Source of the DNA: Caprella mutica
Lineage: Eukaryota; Arthropoda; Malacostraca; Amphipoda; Caprellidae
Direction of reading: 5' to 3'
DNA length: 64,000 nt
Assembly: GCA_947561585.1 (NCBI GenBank)
Contig: CANNZV010000943.1
Span: 159,046-223,045, forward strand
The first letter of the stretch is position 1. Each line of letters starts with the position of its first letter. The notes beneath the pieces are model-generated. The model saw only the letters and a program-made list of their open reading frames with translations, was not told where the DNA came from and did not search any database. This document shows positions 23,856 to 36,220 of this stretch, in pieces. The position numbers were made by a program, and so were the translations under genes.

Positions 23856-24059
23856 TTTTATTTATAAGTGTATTTCGAGGAAACTGAATCTATAATACCT
23901 CGCATGAATTTAGCAAAATTATATTCTTGATAAGTGATTAAATGAAATGGTAAGAATAATCTATATCTAGATATTGGATAATAATTTATGTACTAATTTC
24001 TGAATTATGTTTATATTTATTTCTTATTGTTACAATGTATGTATACAAAGTACAAGTCA

Positions 24060-24500
24060 TTCATATACTTGATGTAATTTCAATGCCGTTACTATCAGTT
24101 AATCTCCGGCACTAATTGAAACATATCTCCGACATTACCTGCCTCCAAATCTATCGATCCCAATAAGAATGCTCCCTCCGCTGCTGCCTCAATAGATGGA
24201 AAACTTTTCCTCCCAAAGTTCCTGGCTTTCGTTCATTCAGTCCTGGAGTTTCATTAATGAGAGTGACCTAGCCAAGCAGCTTCCAAACTTTGGCTTCACA
24301 ATATTGGGTCGCCAGCATGGAAACCCCCAACCCACCGATCCATCCCACCGAACCACCCGTCGAATCCTCACCCCGCCCGCCCGTCCATATCGCTAATGAT
24401 GGCCAAAAATCAGACCATATTTTCCTGACTCGCCAATAATTTTCGGCAATATTGCTCTCTGATGATAATATTTCCGTTTGTATTTTTTGGTTTGGCGGAT
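24060..24500. promoter_or_regulatory. Low-copy, GC-richer block: possible conserved non-coding element
   Basis: This stretch has balanced composition, unlike the AT-rich flanks, and no repeats. A 66-codon open frame (24196-24396) shows no family features. Inference only: such blocks in a developmental gene's large intron or flank are often enhancers. A cryptic exon is an alternative. Confidence 0.2.
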
Positions 24501-25154
24501 GTTTAGTTTTTCTGTTTTTGTATGAAGGGTCGAATGGCGGGTGGAATTATCTGCTGATTATTTTGGAAATAGGAATTCGTATTTAAGCATTCATAATTTA
24601 TGTGAAGTTTGTGTATGTATCACCAGCCACATTTCAAATTTGGGTACAGACGACGAAATAAATTGATTTGAATCTTCCTAAAATGAACTTTATGATAGTG
24701 TCATATGATATGAAATGATGACCCTACTTAATCTTCTATGGCCCCCCTATAACTTCATTCCCAGATTTATGGAAGAATTCTTTTGATTCTAGTTATTTAT
24801 TCCTAATTAGTAAGATTGAAACTTTTGTTTATTAACAAATTTGATTTTTTTTTCTTGCATTCAAAACCTTCCATGGATTCGTGATTACGAATTTCGTATA
24901 AGATTCTCTTTTGTCCTTTTTTTGGCTGACGGTGACGTAGTTCCAGGGTTCGAATCTCGATTTATGAATACAGTTCTTTATCTGAATTTACTGAAAGATT
25001 ATTAGGTTCAAAGTAGAATTACCATATTTGTATGCAAGGATCAGCTAATAAATGCATGCATATTCATTTATTCATGCAGGAATATTCAAATAGGAACTAT
25101 TAGTTTTATAGGTGGGTCATGCATAACCACTCAATACTAAATGTAGTTACGAAT
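24501..25154. other. Gene-free sequence with a possible tRNA-like B box
   Basis: One CTTCTATGGCCCCCCTATAA copy lies near 24730. GGTTCGAATCTC at about 24949 resembles a polymerase III B box and could be a SINE relic, but no matching A box with normal spacing or SINE tail is seen. Confidence 0.3.
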
Positions 25155-25309
25155 AGGGTTGTGACAATATGCTTTTAAAATCATAGATCCTGAGAATATT
25201 ATAGATGGAGTGAATTAAAGAGTATTGATTAGTTCTACACCAGCGGTATATAGTATTCGATACCATTTCATTTCGTCTGTGACATTCTTAAGATCTATGA
25301 TTTAAAAAC
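25155..25309. mobile_element. MITE family C copy
   Basis: This copy is highly similar to the one at 50231: AGGGTTGTGACAATATGCTT, AAATCATAGATCCTGA, ACACCAGCGGTATATAGTAT, TTCATTTCGTCTGTGA and AAGATCTATGA occur in the same order. Its right terminus (GCATATTGTCACAAC) is lost. Confidence 0.7.
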
Positions 25310-25610
25310 TACCTAATTACGAGTAGCTTAATTTTATACATTTGCGCTTACAAATTGTGTTAATGCGCACAATTTCTTGCTAATTACTTACATAATCCTA
25401 TTACTTACATAATCTTATTACTTACATAATCACAAGAAACACTTGTGTTTCATATCATATAATTTTGTACATAATTAACATTAAAAGTTAGTACATTACC
25501 AATATTCCTATTGTTCGTGTTTATTTATTATCTTCCATCTAATCCAAACATGTTATCTTTTTGGCAACACTGATTGAGCAATAAAGTGCTATCCTAATTA
25601 GCTCAGTTGA

Positions 25611-25647
25611 CCCCCCCCCCCAAGAACATCCATTGGAAGGGGGGGGG
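25611..25647. repeat. C11 and G9 tracts facing each other
   Basis: Eleven C (25611-25621) are followed 17 bases later by nine G (25639-25647). They can pair as a GC-only hairpin, and the region after it is G-rich (GGTGGGTCGGGGGC). Confidence 0.7.
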
Positions 25648-26996
25648 AGGTATTGCACAAGGTGGGTCGGGGGCATTTTGTAGGGGAAGGTGGGGGACCA
25701 TTTTTACGAGCAAGTCTCCTTAATGTGATTTTCTTGCGTCGATAATTGCATTAAATCGCTACGGAAAAATGAGCAGATTACTCTTTCCTGCTTCGCTCCA
25801 CTAAAATAATTCCACAATGTTGTTGTTGTTGTTTTATCGCCAGTCAAGATAATTAGAATTGAAGTACACTAATTGGACTCTAATTTCGGATTCAGTTCCA
25901 ATTGTTAGAAGCAAAATATACTTCTTCCCATGGATATTTTATTGTCAATAATTAAATTAATGTCCGAATATTGAAATACTGAATTATTCCAACATTTATC
26001 TGACTTTTTAGCGAGGTAATTTATACTTTAATGTAGTTATATTCCATACTAACTGAATTAATTGACGGTAGTGTGAGTGTAATATACTGCACGTGACTTT
26101 AATCAACTTAGTATCTAGTTAGTTGAATATGCTTTGATTTTCACTATAGCTCTTCAATTCACAATCTGATCTTTTTTAGGATCTTCTATAGCTATTCATT
26201 TAGTTGTACTTTGAATTCATAATAGGTAAAATTCCATCAATTTGCTAACATATACGTGAATAAGATTAACAGTTAATAAGTATATACATAGCTTTCATTC
26301 CCGCCACTTAATAAACATAAAATGCATATCTCTAAAGTAGGTCATAGTTCCTCAACAAAGATCTATATGATCAAATCACCTGGTGTGCAATCATATCACC
26401 TGTCTCTGGAATTAGTCCCTGTATTTCTTTTCGTCAGTCATGCCACTAACAGATCAATCAGTTCCTCAGTCAGGGCCTCAAACGATCTCCATTATACATC
26501 AAACAGAGCCCTATAAACTTTGCATCAAATTGTCATGACGCATAATAGTACAACTCAATTTGGAGCCCTTTGTCGGAATTTCAGCGAGAATTAGTCGATG
26601 GTAGTGTGAAGTTGGACCCTTATTCTTTTGTGATTGGTGCTGGTTACAACGCTTTTCAGTTCACTCTATGATTGAGGGTTGCTTTAACTTTTCACTGTGT
26701 AACTTATATGCTATGAATGGTGTTTGTTTTAGTCCATATAATCGTATGTATGCGATCCCATTTTTGAACTTGTATGTATGCTCTTAACTCTCATTTTAAC
26801 GAATTAATATCTGTTAAATCAGTAAGAAATCTGAATCAAAACTTCCCCCTTCACACTAAAATCGAATCATAGAAACTGCATGAACAATTGGCATATAATT
26901 ACCAAACCAGATGTAAATGGAAATTCCGAAAATGGTCCTCTATTTCGCATGTGTACCGTCCACTCCATGAATATTCATGCGTTCATTGTCTTCTCG
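25648..26996. other. Gene-free low-copy stretch
   Basis: A G-rich patch to about 25700, then AT-rich sequence. No gene is recognised. Confidence 0.5.
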
Positions 26997-27556
26997 TGAA
27001 ACGGACACTGCTATCTCTCCTGGATATTGTAATTGTATGAAACGGACACTGCTATCTCTCCTGGATATTGTAATTGTATGAAACGGACACTGCTATCTCT
27101 CCTGGTTATTGTAATTGTATGAAACGGACACTGCTATCTCTCCTGGATATTGTAATTGTATGAAACGGACACTGCTATCTCTCCTGGATATTATAATTGT
27201 ATGAAACGGACACTGCTATCTCTCCTGGATATTGTAATTGTATGAAACGGACACTGCTATCTCTCCTGGTTATTGTAATTGTATGAAACGGACACTGCTA
27301 TCTCTCCTGGATATTGTAATTGTATGAAACGGACACTGCTATCTCTCCTGGATATTGTGATTGTGTGAAACGGACACTTCTATCTCTCCTGGATATTGTG
27401 ATTGTGTGAAACAGACACTGCTATCTCTCCTGAATATTGTAATTGTATGAAACGGACACTGCTATCTCTCCTGGATATTGTGATTGTGTGAAACGGACAC
27501 TGCTATCTCTCCTGGATATTGTAATTGTATGAAACGGACACTGCCATATCTCCTGA
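26997..27556. repeat. Minisatellite, 41-bp unit, about 13.5 copies
   Basis: Each unit contains TGAAACGGACACTGCTATCT, CTCCTGGATATTG and TAATTGTA. Variants TGATTGTG and GGTTATTG are shared by blocks of units. Confidence 0.95.
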
Positions 27557-28686
27557 ACCTGGATATTATTTTTTTGTAGATCATATTTTCTGTAACCATT
27601 TTGTATTGTTCTTCCGTCAAATGGAAAGTATTATAACTCTCATTGTTTCAATGTGGAAGATACGTTGTTAAAACTGCTAGTGTGTTAGTGTGAAACAGAA
27701 AATACAATGTTTGCTGAATCTTCTGTTTTGTGCAAAGCATACCCGTATTTGTTATTTTTTATGGAACAAGACAGTTGCTCAAAATTATAGTAATGTAAAT
27801 CTCACAGCAAATCATATGTTGAAGTCATAAATCCAACCTTGAAAAAAAATCTTAATTTCCGATATTAATCGTCGAGATATCTCGTAAAATATATCCTGTG
27901 AAATATCTATTCTAGGCATTTTTATTTGACGTTCTATTTGACATTCTAATGCCGTGATGAATTACGTTCGAATATTCGCGTTAGAATTATGGTAATTGAT
28001 TGATGGTATTTTGATATCGATTTTATAGTTGGCGAAATTCGAAATCCCTAAAATTCCGATTAGATATTTTGAGATATTTCATGGTACATGGCTAGTAAAA
28101 CCAAATTTATTTCGATGTCATATGACCATTAAATAATCTGTAATAAAATTCTATTTTCTTGAATTTCTAGGTTAATCTTGATTTAATTTCAACCTAAATT
28201 CTCATATTTATATACAATTTCTCTTGCACTAGACCAATATAATTGAATCTACTCCCTATTGCTATAATATTAATCACAACAATAGTGATAATCTTCCACC
28301 TCAATGCATATCACACATTCAGTTTAGTTATTTGTGTTCCGTACCTCAGGGCAATGATAGGTAGAACCATTGCATTCTTTTCACACTCTTATTGCAAGCC
28401 ATCTTCACTGAAACGACTGCCATCACTCTACGATATCTGGCCTTAATTATTCCATATATCGTTGCCTGGCTCTCTTGCTTGCACTCTTTGGTTTGTTCGG
28501 CAACTCGATAACGATCGGCAATGCGTTTGACAGATATGAAGTATGGTGCCGATTAGTAATGGTGTTACATGAATAACCAAAAGCTGTTGTGTATTCATGA
28601 GTACTGAGACCAAAATATGAATATTTGTTCCATTTATTCTGTGGTCGTGCATGGTCGTCCAATGAAATATTTGTGATGGAAAAACT
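27557..28686. other. Gene-free low-copy stretch
   Basis: Overlapping 60-70 codon frames near 28243-28662 on both strands show no recognisable domains. It is probably non-coding. Confidence 0.45.
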
Positions 28687-28815
28687 GGAAAGGTTATAAT
28701 TTCACATTTCCAGAAATAAACTTTATTAATCTTAATGCTTGTATTATTCTGAATAAAAATTAATAGGAAATAAGAAAATTGTGATTTGAGAAATTAACAT
28801 CATGCGGAAACTATT
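28687..28815. mobile_element. MITE family D short copy
   Basis: The right end TGTGATTTGAGAAATTAACA followed by TCATGCGGAAAC matches the right arm of the element at 20085. The left end TTATAATTTCACATTTCCAG is a weaker inverted match. The middle is AT-rich and shortened. Confidence 0.45.
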
Positions 28816-29514
28816 TTCTTTTATAGTATCTGCTGATTAAATTTCTTATATTGAGATTAACGTTAATTCAATTGATTATATCTCATCATCTTAAATGTTC
28901 GTCTGTGAGAAAACTGATTTTCGGCTTATGGTAACCATGATGGTAAAAAGCTATTCTATCAACGACAGTAAACGTTCGATGAATTTAATGTTGTACTAAA
29001 TTTAAAAACACTTAAATAGTCTTACGTCGAACGTTCCTGACAAAAGAATGGAAAAAGATTATTAATTATTAAATTATTATATTTTACAGCAATGCATAAT
29101 CGACCCTTAAACGATTAATCAAAGTTTTTCCCACTAGGCCACCCTACTTTAATCAAAATAATCTATTAACCATCCAAACAATTCACTAAAGTCGAGCACA
29201 TCATTTTATTTCCAGGTCCAAATCTAGCTGTGATGTTGACAGTTTTAATTATTCACTAAATATGCCATTTGAGTCAAACTAATTGGATAGCCGTCTCCCT
29301 AATGACTCTACTTGGCTGTTTATTCGCTAACTCGGAGTGATGAGCTAAATAATGCACTGCCTAAACATTTAATGCAGCACAATAATGTTCAAACTTCATC
29401 CTCTATCAATAAGGGAACTTTGGTGATAAATTCTCCTTGATTATTATTCGGAGCAATCTGAGGAACTGTAGTTTGTTATAAAGCACATGTGCATTGACTG
29501 GTTATTGGTGATAA
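28816..29514. promoter_or_regulatory. Low-copy stretch, possible conserved non-coding element at 29200-29470
   Basis: Sequence around 29200-29470 is complex and repeat-free, with several TAAT/ATTA homeodomain-type cores and AATGCAG motifs. Function is inferred only from composition. Confidence 0.15.
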
Positions 29515-29656
29515 TAAGGATTGTGACGATATGCTCTATAAATAATGGAACTTGAAATATTATAGAAGAAAATTGGTTCTACATCAGCGATGCCGTTTTG
29601 ATTCGTCTAGGATATTCTCAAAATTTATGATTTTAAAAGCATGTTGTCGCAACCCT
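29515..29656. mobile_element. MITE family C diverged copy
   Basis: The ends GGATTGTGACGATATGCTCT and AAAGCATGTTGTCGCAACCC are inverted relatives. The middle keeps TTCTACATCAGCGATGCCGT and TTGATTCGTCTAGGATATTC. It is shorter and older than the copies at 25155 and 50231. Confidence 0.6.
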
Positions 29657-30344
29657 GTGTAATGATTTGCATAATACATATAAGCCAAGTATATACAAAC
29701 ATATAAATAATAGGGACTAAAAAAATTAGGGCATCATTAATCACTTTGACATCTACAAAAAAAAAGTAACAGCCACTATCCGACTCCGTGTACTATGACC
29801 CTTAATAGCTGTAAGAGAATCGCAACAATAACCAGGTAACAATGTTCCTTGCTCCAATACTATATAGCAATGCAGCCTCAGAAACACTGCTACCTGAGTA
29901 CTCTATAACTTTCAAGGCTATACCTATGTTTATACTCATTTCTTTCTCTCTCTCTCTTTCTGTGTCCTGACAACAATGAATATGTTGAATAGAGAGCTAC
30001 CTACCTTCCGAGACACGGCTCCGAACTCCGCTTTAAAACTTCCTCGCCTGTCTTACAAACTACTGGAAACTTGCCCCTAACTTAGCTCGTATTTTCGAAG
30101 TTTGCTGTCATCTTTTTTTAAGCTTCAATACTCTGATTTTTGAATAAGTAGAGCAGGCTTATAATTATAAAATGCCTGGCATTGCCATCCATCTTTTCTG
30201 TGTTTGATGATCATGCCGACGTAACTCTCAGTCTGACAATGTTTAGTCGTCTGTTATTGTCAACTACCGTGAACATATTTTATCTTAAAGCATAATAATT
30301 TATGCTTTAAAAGGGAATGCCCGACGAAGGACTAATATACTATA
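29657..30344. other. Gene-free sequence
   Basis: A short TCTCTCTCTCT run lies at about 29947. Nothing else is recognised. Confidence 0.45.
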
Positions 30345-30572
30345 TACAGTACAACTCTTCTATATTCATTAAATGTAGTGTCCTGAGTAAGGAAGACGCT
30401 TATATAGTGAATAAATTTTCTTCAGTCTGCCATAAATTGCCTTCTGTTTTCTATCAGCAGTCGCTATTTTATGGCAGACTAAAGAAAATTTGTTCACTAT
30501 AGAGACTACCTCCTTACTCTTGGCTCTAAATTCACTATACAGGTTTTCACTATAGAGGAGTTGTACCGTGTA
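30345..30572. mobile_element. MITE family B diverged copy
   Basis: The structure is the same as in the copy at 19818: ACAGTACAACTCTTCTATAT at the left, TATAGAGGAGTTGTACCGTG at the right, and GAGTAAGGAAGACGC opposite CTACCTCCTTACTCTTGG. The centre is GTTTTCTATCAGCAGTCG. It is older, with more mismatches between the arms. Confidence 0.7.
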
Positions 30573-31907
30573 TTCCTAATGAGTGTAAGTACCATTACGA
30601 TTACATTCTCGTTAAACCGCTTATCGTCGTTGGTAGATGATCTTTTTATCAACGATTATGTTGTAGCGGGGACTGCAATTTTCTGACTGTGAGTCGCACC
30701 TACTTAAATTATACGATAGTTAAAGCAGTTCGTGTGGACGTGAATTAGCTGACGTCGTAATGGTATCACTGACCACCAGGATACTATAATAAGTAGGTGT
30801 AATGATGGTTATACGTGCTTCAATTGCTATGTGCTGCAATGCATGATGAAGAAGGATAGAAATTTGCTGCATGTAATTACACTATGTGACAGTGACATGC
30901 TGATATCATAATTATATGCTATGATCTGATGCTAACAGATCTATTCAAATTAAAATAATATAACACTAGATAATGATAGCTTCATTCTTTAGCGGTTGGT
31001 GAGCAAAATTACTTAATAACTTAAAAATATAGAAAAAATTTCATTCAAAATCTTGATATATATATTTTTTTTTTTTTGGAGACCGAATTTATTTTATTCA
31101 AAGTTTAAAAGTTCCAAGTTGACAATCCTCTTTGCTTTTGTTTGGAGGCTTTTCAGTTTGAAGTGATCGATCCGTTCGTCGCATTCTCCACGGTGTGACT
31201 TCATTTAGCCTGGTAATTAACACAGATTTTCAAATTGGGTGACTCCATTGAAATAACAGAGAATGAATCCTAGAGCGGCTCGCTCGAGGCCAAAGAAAAC
31301 CAATTCAAAATAGGATGGAGTAAGTGGTTAAATTAGAGAGCGGCGGCGGCGGCGGTGTGAAGGAGGAGAAGTGTGAAGGAGGAGAAGTGTGAAGATCCTT
31401 GACTGAAGTGTGAAAATGAGGGTTGGGAGGATGCATTCAGACCTGTGAAAGAGAAGGACTGAAACAGTGCTAATGAATTCACTTTAGAGTGAAATATAAA
31501 AAGGAATAATGTTGCGATTGTCACGTGCTCCGACGCCAGACTTGAGAGCTCTCTTGACTACGCTTCGTCAAGTGGTCTGTAAATAAGGTAGCACAAGCAG
31601 TCGCAGCGAAACTTTTCAGTTATGGTAATAACTCGTTCATTATAATAATATGGCCGTCAATTAGAAGGTGGCAGTGTAGTGCTGGGCAAGAGGCTCTTCA
31701 TTAATTTACGCTGCGTTGTGGTGTTGGTGGTAGGCTTTGCTTTTGTTCTACCCATTCATGGATGACATATTCCCTAATTGTTCTCAGAGCATTGTGTAAT
31801 CTTCGTACCTAATTAGCGGGAGGTGTGACATGCCGTCTGGTAAATCACTTGACCTGACAATCTGATAATTTCTAGTCCCATGGGGCTAAATCAAGAGAAA
31901 CCTTTTT
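30573..31907. promoter_or_regulatory. Low-copy stretch with a GC-rich block, possible regulatory sequence
   Basis: 31080-31900 is unusually complex for this window. It has a (CGG)n-like run (GCGGCGGCGGCGGCGG near 31342), three GTGTGAAGGAGGAGAA-like repeats and many ATTA sites. This could be a promoter/5' exon region or an enhancer of the teneurin gene 9 kb downstream. No start codon with a teneurin-like peptide was found. Confidence 0.2.
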
Positions 31908-32236
31908 TAATCTTCAACGGAAGAGTCGTAGACTTGGAAGATGAAGAAGAGGCCTTATTAATCTTCTATAGAAGAGTCTTAGATCTCGAATATGAAGAGG
32001 ATACCTTCTTAATCTTCTTTAGAAGAGTCTAAGATCTCGAAGATGAAGAGGGGACCTTCTTAATCTTCTATAGAAGAGTCTAAGATCTCGAAGATGAAGA
32101 GGGGACCTTCTTAATCTTCTATAGAAGAGTCTAAGATCTCGAAGATGAAGAGGGTACATTCTTAATCTTCTATAGAAGATTCTTAAATCTCGAAGATGAA
32201 GAAGAGACCTTAATTTCCTCTTCTATGGAAGAGTCT
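31908..32236. repeat. Minisatellite, 51-bp unit, about 6.5 copies
   Basis: The unit contains AGAAGAGTCTAAGATCTCGA, AGATGAAGAGG and CCTTCTTAATCTTCTAT. Each unit is partly self-complementary (GAAGAT... ATCTTC). Confidence 0.93.
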
Positions 32237-33583
32237 TAGATCGAATTGGAATATCAATCGAAATACCTAATTCAAATTATGAAACATGAGTGTTAACTAG
32301 AAATTAAACAATTACATTATTTAATGAATCTATCCCATATATTGTTAGTGCTTATAAAAATAATGTTCAAGTCCTTATCATTTTTATATTGTTATTATAG
32401 TTTTAAGATTGTTGAATAATATTATACATCTTGAGGCATGCAATAAAATCAGAATGATATTTCAGCAAATGTTTATTACTAAAACAACACATTACGATAT
32501 AGAAACATGCAACCACAGTGAATTTGCACAGTACCTATATTTTTTATATTTAAATTGTGTAGCCTTATTCCAACTGGCTGACTATTTGTTGCTGCACTAA
32601 TATTGCTCAGTTTGATATCATATTTTCTCATCCGGAAACACTTACTTTAGCTACCTCGGTTAAAAGTGCAGCATTAAATAAGAGGACTCTCATATATATA
32701 GCGTCATTGAATTTCTAGTTTGCGTGATGCAAAATTGATAGTATCAACATATGTTTGTAATTTTTGTTGCTTTGAAATTTTGTACATGTTTAGTGAAATC
32801 TTTGAATTAGATGGGCTTTGTTTTCATTCGTGTCGATTCTAAGCACAAGTGCTATGTCGTAGCCAAATTGAAATAAAATACCGCTCTGTATTTCAATATC
32901 AATATGTTTTAGTTAGAGCAACCTAGTTTCCAGCGCATATGACGTCACTTGTTAGTCAGATGAAGCTAAACAAATGTGCAACCTAGTTGCGAGCTCCATG
33001 AACTTTTACATGGTGTCCAACCTTCCCCTACCTCCAGCAAACGCACGCCTGGGTGTGACACCACCACCATAATAGGAAAGTGACAGAGGTTTTAAGAGTC
33101 AAAGCCACCGCCTGCATGCTTTATCAGAACAATTTAACACTACGTTGTTTTTACTTCCAAAGTAAACCAACGTCAGTTCACCAAGTACTCACCAACTGCC
33201 TTACCATACGCCAGCAGCAAAACTTTACTTTCACACACAATGGACACACGGACAGCGAAAAGGACACAACCTTCACGCACGAATCTTCGAGTCACGAGTG
33301 TGGAATTATATCTCGCATACAAATATAATCAATCCAATCAATTGACTATTCACTGCCAAATACTACAATATGCATATTAATAGCGTACTTGTTATTTTGA
33401 TAATAGAAATGTAACAGTACAGACACTGTGTTGGCCAGCGAATACTACGAGATACAGCCTAAAGGAGAAATAGGAACCTTTCTTCTCATTACTACAATGG
33501 TAAATTTCATTTTAAATTCAGTTTCAATAGGATCTTATCTTAAAGTATTTTTTACACTTCATTAAATAAAATTCAATTTTTTC
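32237..33583. other. Gene-free low-copy stretch
   Basis: GCAACCTAGTT occurs twice near 32930 and 32980. An 82-codon frame (33080-33328, +) of mixed composition shows no recognisable family. Confidence 0.45.
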
Positions 33584-33716
33584 TTTGGTATACTAGATAC
33601 TGATTTGTTTAATTTGTATACTAGATACTAATTGAATTGAAAATATAGGTTTGGATATCTTTGGTATACTAGATACTGATTTGTTTAATTTGTATACTAT
33701 ATACCAATTGAATTAA
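33584..33716. repeat. Tandem duplication with GTATACTAGATAC cores
   Basis: Two copies of about 75 bp contain TTTGGTATACTAGATACTGA, TTTGTTTAATTTG and TATACTAGATACTAATTGAA. Confidence 0.8.
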
Positions 33717-34316
33717 ATATATATGTATTATTATATAATATATATGCTAGTGTTATTTCTACTTGTAATTCAAAAAATGTACACACTTTAGTTTTAAGGA
33801 CTGAATTGTTACTCCTCCTCTCAAAGGCAATACTAATATCTTCATTATTCAGAGTAAGTCTGATGGCTGTAGCTCGAGCAGTTCAAATTAAAGTGCTAAC
33901 CTCTGGAATTTCATTTGATGGGGGAATTTAGATATGGACCTTCACCAGCAAATTCCTTGGCAACGAAAAAGAGCGGAGAGCCTCTTTAATTTTCCCGGTA
34001 ATTTACCATCATGTATGAATTTATGTAATATTTTGTGTATGCTTTTGCTAATGCGATGTATTATGTGTAGGTTTATAAGGATTTTAATCTTTAATGGTAT
34101 AATTTTATTTCGTGATTCATAATGATAAATTTTAGAATATGATATGTTTATATCTTTGAAATTATTGACCATAATGCTATTAAAATATATATTTATATAT
34201 TAATATCCCAGGAATTAATCCTTCTAGCCTGGACCCGATCTAGAACATTTGGTCCGGATGGTACACCTTTCATTCAGTTACCAAATACAATTAAAAAAAG
34301 GAATAAAATAATAGAT
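33717..34316. other. Gene-free spacer
   Basis: AT-rich; nothing recognised. Confidence 0.5.
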
Positions 34317-35403
34317 CAATATTTACCTCATGATTTGGCTGCGTGGCAATATTTACCTCATGATTTGGCTGGTGGCAATATTTACCTCATGATTTGGCTG
34401 GTGGCAATATTTACCCCATGATTTGGCTGGTGGCAATATTTACCTCATGATTTGGCTGGTGGCAATATTTACCCCATGATTTGGCTGGTGGCAATATTTA
34501 CCTCATGATTTGGCTGGTGGCAATATTTACCTCATGATTTGGCTGGTGGCAATATTTACCTCATGATTTGGCTGGTGGCAATATTTACCCCATGATTTGG
34601 CTGGTGGCAATATTTACCCCATGATTTGGCTGGTGGCAATATTTACCTCATGATTTGGCTGGTGGCAATATTTACCTCATGATTTGGCTGCGTGGCAATA
34701 TTTACCTCATGATTTGGCTGGTGGCAATATTTACCTCATGATTTGGCTGGTGGCAATATTTACCCCATGATTTGGCTGGTGGCAATATTTACCTCATGAT
34801 TTGGCTGGTGGCAATATTTACCCCATGATTTGGCTGGTGGCAATATTTACCTCATGATTTGGCTGGTGGCAATATTTACCTCATGATTTGGCTGGTGGCA
34901 ATATTTACCCCATGATTTGGCTGGTGGCAATATTTACCCCATGATTTGGCTGGTGGCAATATTTACCTCATGATTTGGCTGGTGGCAATATTTACCTCAT
35001 GATTTGGCTGGTGGCAATATTTACCTCATGATTTGGCTGGTGGCAATATTTACCTCATGATTTGGCTGGTGGCAATATTTACCCCATGATTTGGCTGGTG
35101 GCAATATTTACCTCATGATTTGGCTGGTGGCAATATTTACCTCATGATTTGGCTGGTGGCAATATTTACCCCATGATTTGGCTGGTGGCAATATTTACCT
35201 CATGATTTGGCTGGTGGCAATATTTACCTCATGATTTGGCTGGTGGCAATATTTACCTCATGATTTGGCTGGTGGCAATATTTACCTCATGATTTGGCTG
35301 GTGGCAATATTTACCTCATGATTTGGCTGGTGGCAATATTTACCTCATGATTTGGCTGCGTGGCAATATTTACCTCATGATTTGGCTGCGTGGCAATATT
35401 TAC
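34317..35403. repeat. Minisatellite, 29-bp unit, about 37 copies
   Basis: The unit contains CAATATTTACCTCATGATTT then GGCTGGTGG. The variants are ACCCCATG and the 30-bp GGCTGCGTGG form, which lies near both ends and near 34690. The order of ACCTC and ACCCC variants repeats, so blocks were duplicated. Confidence 0.97.
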
Positions 35404-36220
35404 ATAATTTTTCCCGTTCTCCATGAATTAAGTCACCCTTTTGGCTTCTCTTTGCCGACATGTTTGCTCCTCCTGAAGCCAAACCCATTTAACTCTTCAC
35501 TCTTTTCAAGAGATTGTTACATAATGTGCAGCAGTAAGGGGAATAAGAAGCAACGGCATTAGGATTTACTTATAACGAATTGAAAAGGTGGAAATAGTTT
35601 GCTCCATTCCCCAAAAACATGTTTTTTCTATCACTTATTTACACTAAATAATTAATGTGCAGAATTGTAAATATAGCCTCAGCATCAATGTGTTGCAGCA
35701 TCATAAGGGCATTAGGCGCATTGTCAGCATCACAAGGGCTATAAGGGCATCCCTAATCTTACTTATTAGCGCGTAGAACACAGCACTAATCACCGGTAAT
35801 TCAGGTAATTAACAGCACAATGTAGGTATAATTGGCCGTAGCTTGCCTCTCTATTCACCATTTTAAACATTAGTTCACTAAGTGGCAACTGGCGCTACTT
35901 TATTCGCCTGCTGACCTTTATTCCAGCGGTACTTTATTCCAGCGTTTTTATATTCGCATGCGAATCATGGTTGCGATTGTCACTGTAATTTAATTCGCTT
36001 CAGGCACAGCCATTTTTGTGCGGTAATGATACGGGGTTATTTTCACCTGTTTTGGTTTAGTTAAGATATTGTGTTTGTGTTTGGGGTCTTTTGGTTATTG
36101 ACGTGGAAAAAGAGTTAGGAAATTAATGCATGAAAAGTAGAGTGAGGAACAATTGTGTTTATATTTAAATTGAAACCTCAAACTATTTATTTTACTTTCC
36201 AACCGTCGAAATATTATCCA
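35404..36220. promoter_or_regulatory. Low-copy block between two large arrays, possible conserved non-coding element
   Basis: 35640-36030 is complex, with repeated short words (CATCATAAGGGCATTAGG / CATCACAAGGGCTATAAGGG, TACTTTATTCCAGCG and relatives) and GGTAATTAACAG. It survives as unique sequence between a 1.1-kb and a 2.6-kb minisatellite. Function is inferred only. Confidence 0.2.

Noticed and set aside
24935..24965. tRNA gene or tRNA-derived SINE
   Set aside because: GGTTCGAATCTC fits a B box, but no cloverleaf, proper A box spacing or SINE tail could be drawn.
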